NCBI RefSeq assembly: GCF_009806985.1
Contig: NZ_WUAX01000016.1
Coordinates: 122,976 to 186,975 of the forward strand
DNA: 64,000 nt
DNA from: Halorubrum sp. JWXQ-INN 858
Lineage (GTDB): Archaea; Halobacteriota; Halobacteria; Halobacteriales; Haloferacaceae
Direction of reading: 5' to 3'
A program made the position numbers and the translations under genes. How positions within the stretch are numbered: the first letter of the stretch is position 1; the number at the start of each line of letters is the position of its first letter. This document shows positions 61,716 through 64,000 of the stretch, in pieces. Under the pieces are notes generated by a model, which made no database searches, was not told the DNA's origin, and saw only the letters and a program-made list of their open reading frames with translations.

Positions 61716-62261
61716 GACGGCCGGCGGCCGGAGGATGCGACTCGTCCGCGAATTCGATCGGCGGCCGGGCGGCTCGCGAACTGAACTACCAATAAATCCG
61801 GCCCGCGTGGGCCGGTGCTGACCAAGCCGCTGCGTGGAGTACCAGTCCTGCAGCCGACGCCCGCTCGAACGGACGTCGACCGTCGAATGGTTGGTCAAGG
61901 TATAAAATCCGGGGAGTGGCGTCAAATATGACTGTGTGTCACCGCTTCCACTGCCGAAGCGATCATCGAATACGGACGATACCGATCGACTGACAACAAG
62001 CGTCCTCGATCACGGCACGAAAGTCGACGGCCGACGACCCGCCGGGCGGCGACGTGTCCCGTCATCGTCGCGGCCTGCCGTGTCGTCGTCGCGGCCTGCC
62101 GTGTCGTCGTCGCGTCCTGGCGTCGTCGTCCGTGTCGGCGATGTGCGCCGACCTCTCCGGCCGATCCTTATAAATTACCGTCGACCCCTCCGACAGCCCT
62201 TATAAATCACCGCCGATACTGCAGTAGGCCCTTATAAACGACCGGCAGTCGGTGTCGATCG
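61716..62261. other. Intergenic region without a confident gene
   Basis: It contains a stem-loop ccggccc-gcgt-gggccgg (61798-61815) that may end the upstream transcript and a TATA-like ggtataaaa (61899-61907). A 21-bp direct repeat centred on cgcggcctgccgtgtcgtcg (about 62069 and 62090) and the 32-bp TATA-bearing repeats at 62166 follow. No coding frame is convincing. Confidence 0.6.
62166..62244. repeat. Three 32-bp repeats each carrying a TATA-like box
   Basis: ccttataaa followed by two variable bases and accg occurs at 62166, 62198 and 62230, exactly 32 bases apart. The bases between are not conserved. They end 18 bases before the stop of the convergent glycosylase gene. Confidence 0.85.
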
Positions 62262-62915
62262 CTACCGGACCAGGTACGGGTCGTTGCCGGCGACGAACCG
62301 TCCGAGGTCGCTTTCGCGGCGGAAGTCGGTGGCGCGGAGCGTACACAGCGCGTCGACCAGTCGGTCGGCGTCGCCCGGCGTCCACTCGGCGGGGTCCTTG
62401 ATCGGGACGACGAGCCAGCCGGACCCGAGGATCTCCTCGCCGTGGAGCGCGTCCATGTCGATCTCCGTCTTCCATGCCCGCGCCGTGTACTGCCGCAGGA
62501 CGTGGTCCGTCGCGCGAGCGCCGACCGGGAGCAACACGTGTGCGGCGATCGCCCGCAGCTCCGCGTCGAAGAACCGCTCCATGTCGTCGTACGACTCCGC
62601 CGTCGGCTCCCCGTCGGGGACGCACATGTGGAGGTACGAGAGGAACGTCTTCGCAACGGCGATCGGGTCCGCGGTCTCGCCGCCGGAGTCGTCGTCGACG
62701 GCCTCGAACAACCCGGCCGCGACGAGCGCGTCGTGGAACGCGTCCGACCACGGCTCCCCGGTGAAGGGGACCCCCGACTCGATCCCGCCGTGAATCCCGG
62801 GATGGTCGCCGATCACGTGGAAGTCCGCGTTGGCGTCCCCGTAGCCGGGCACGTACCGCTCACAGTCCGGGGTCATCCCGAACGGGTTCCGTGTTCGGTC
62901 CGTGACGTTTTGCAC
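62262..62915 (-). CDS. Uracil-DNA glycosylase superfamily protein
   Basis: 217 residues. Family pattern: PFGMTPDCERYVPGYGDANA, VIGDHPGIHGGIESGVPFTG, and later HVLLPVGARATDHVL. It should remove uracil or other damaged bases from DNA. The active-site residue cannot be fixed from this alone. Confidence 0.75.
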   Translation of the reverse strand: MQNVTDRTRNPFGMTPDCERYVPGYGDANADFHVIGDHPGIHGGIESGVPFTGEPWSDAFHDALVAAGLFEAVDDDSGGETADPIAVAKTFLSYLHMCVPDGEPTAESYDDMERFFDAELRAIAAHVLLPVGARATDHVLRQYTARAWKTEIDMDALHGEEILGSGWLVVPIKDPAEWTPGDADRLVDALCTLRATDFRRESDLGRFVAGNDPYLVR

Positions 62916-62969
62916 GCCGGGTCGTACGTCCCTGCCGCGTAATAGCCCGTTCGATCCGGGATCGCGCGG

Positions 62970-63998
62970 TCAGAGGAAGAGCTGCCAGTAGTACGGGCTG
63001 AAGAAGCCCTCGATGAGGGCGGCGACCGCGAGCAGGACGCCAACGCCCATCGTCACCCAGAACGCGCGCTCCAGCTCGTCGGCGAAGCCCACCCGCGACA
63101 GCCGTCCACGGAACGCGCGCCACCCGACGACCCCGAGGTGAAGCCCGAGCGCGCCCGCGACGACGAGCGCCGGGATCTCGAAGATCCCGTGCGGGACGAC
63201 GAAGGCCACGAGGGCGTCGAGGTTCTCCTCAAGGGCGGCGACCGCGCCGAGCACCAGGCCGTTGAACGCGACCGACGTGATCGCGGGCACGGCGAGTGCG
63301 ACGCCGGCGAACGCCGTCGAGATGGCGACCGTCCAGTTGTTGCCGAAGAACTCGAGCGCCGCGACCGGCGGGACGTGGCCGTCGAGCCGCGCCTCGATCG
63401 AGGTGGGGAACGTCCCCACGAACGGCTCGGCGGCGACCCAGCCGAGCACGCCGGCACCGACGCCCACCGCGAGCGTGAGCAGGTGGAGCCCCGGCGTGGC
63501 TCGGACGAACGTCGTCATGTCGCCCCATCCCCGGCGGAGCCCCGCCGAGAACTGGTCGCGGAGCCGCGCCTCCGGGGGCGAGACGGGGGCGACCGCGTCG
63601 CGGTAGTCGCCGTAGAGGACGGTCTTCAGGAGGTCGAGCGCCGGCGCGACGAGGACGGCGCTGACGAGCGCGACGATCGCGCCGCCGCCGAGGAACGCGA
63701 GCGCGGAGGCGACCGAGGAGAGACCGACGACGACGCCGATCGCGACGACGAGGTACGCCGCGGCGTCGGCCGGGTTCGACCGGACGAAGCCGCCAGCGCC
63801 GGACACCGCGCCGACGACGCCCGCGTCGTCGACGACGACGGCCGCGGGCGCGAACGCGAAGAGGATCCGGACCGCGACGAGGACGACGAACCCGACGAGG
63901 AACGCTCCGAGGCCGACCACGGCCCCGAGGAGGGGGTCGACGATGACGGCGGCGATGACCGTCACGGTGGCGAGCCCGATGACGCCGAGCCACAGCAG
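62970..63998 (-). CDS. SpoIIM-like membrane protein (5' end outside window)
   Basis: The frame is open through the right edge. Visible are about eight TM helices. The C-terminal half has FGNNWTVAISTAFAGVALAV, FNGLVLGAVAA, PHGIFEIPALVVAGALGLHL, typical of the stage II sporulation protein M (DUF95) family. In archaea the role is unknown and probably concerns membrane organisation. Confidence 0.8.
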   Translation of the reverse strand: MLWLGVIGLATVTVIAAVIVDPLLGAVVGLGAFLVGFVVLVAVRILFAFAPAAVVVDDAGVVGAVSGAGGFVRSNPADAAAYLVVAIGVVVGLSSVASALAFLGGGAIVALVSAVLVAPALDLLKTVLYGDYRDAVAPVSPPEARLRDQFSAGLRRGWGDMTTFVRATPGLHLLTLAVGVGAGVLGWVAAEPFVGTFPTSIEARLDGHVPPVAALEFFGNNWTVAISTAFAGVALAVPAITSVAFNGLVLGAVAALEENLDALVAFVVPHGIFEIPALVVAGALGLHLGVVGWRAFRGRLSRVGFADELERAFWVTMGVGVLLAVAALIEGFFSPYYWQLFL

Positions 63999-64000
63999 GA

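Noticed and set aside
62166..62244. Evenly spaced repeats with variable bases between, like a tiny CRISPR
   Set aside because: Repeat cores are only about 15 bp and the variable parts about 17 bp, too short for known arrays, and no leader or cas gene is near.

Overview
The window is haloarchaeal chromosome. It is GC-rich, its proteins are strongly acidic, and promoters sit about 27 bases upstream of leaderless start codons. It carries archaeal core genes: replication factor C small subunit, ABCE1/Rli1, SMC-ScpA, the CdrL-CdrS-FtsZ2 division locus, NcsA, MTA phosphorylase and EtfAB. The gene content and order fit Haloferacales. Halorubrum or a close relative is my best guess, but that is an inference.

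Bases 1-2023 are the end of a PGF-CTERM surface glycoprotein. Bases 2100-26125 are a ~24.0 kb integrated element of visibly lower GC. It is inserted at the 3' end of a tRNA-Gln(TTG) gene (26128-26200, minus), is bounded by a 20-bp direct repeat, and has its tyrosine integrase next to the distal repeat. I recognise no capsid, portal, terminase, spike or conjugation gene. It reads as an integrative genomic island or satellite rather than a complete provirus.

The island falls into blocks. Bases 3.6-8.7 kb hold small regulators, a four-gene operon ending in a YgjP-type metallopeptidase, an RHH operon and a serine recombinase. Bases 9-13.4 kb hold unknown genes and a PadR-like regulator under a densely repeated control region. 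Bases 13.5-20.2 kb form a defence block: two possible PUA-like proteins, an element-encoded TATA-binding protein (TBP), and a restriction-modification cluster. In that cluster one N6-adenine methyltransferase is surrounded by three restriction endonuclease genes, two XamI-like paralogs and one AccI-like. Bases 20.3-26 kb hold a RecB/Cas4-like nuclease, a winged-helix coiled-coil protein, a 1.5 kb stretch with no convincing gene, and small acidic paralogs.

The right two-thirds (26.2-64 kb) is ordinary host chromosome. It has copper handling (Lrp-TRASH regulator and CopZ at 26-27 kb; CopA-type ATPase and SafE-like protein at 43-47 kb), phosphate uptake, electron transfer flavoprotein, surface and secreted proteins, Rli1, a PAS histidine kinase, a MATE exporter, condensin, the cell-division locus, and a PHP/asparagine-synthase-like pair. 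Many host intergenic gaps carry short tandem repeats of 13-35 bp.

The observations I rate most interesting are the multi-nuclease RM cluster with its neighbouring TBP, the five-copy GTCTTAC array in front of cdrS-ftsZ2, the element's att organisation, and the half-site cluster controlling the PadR-like gene.
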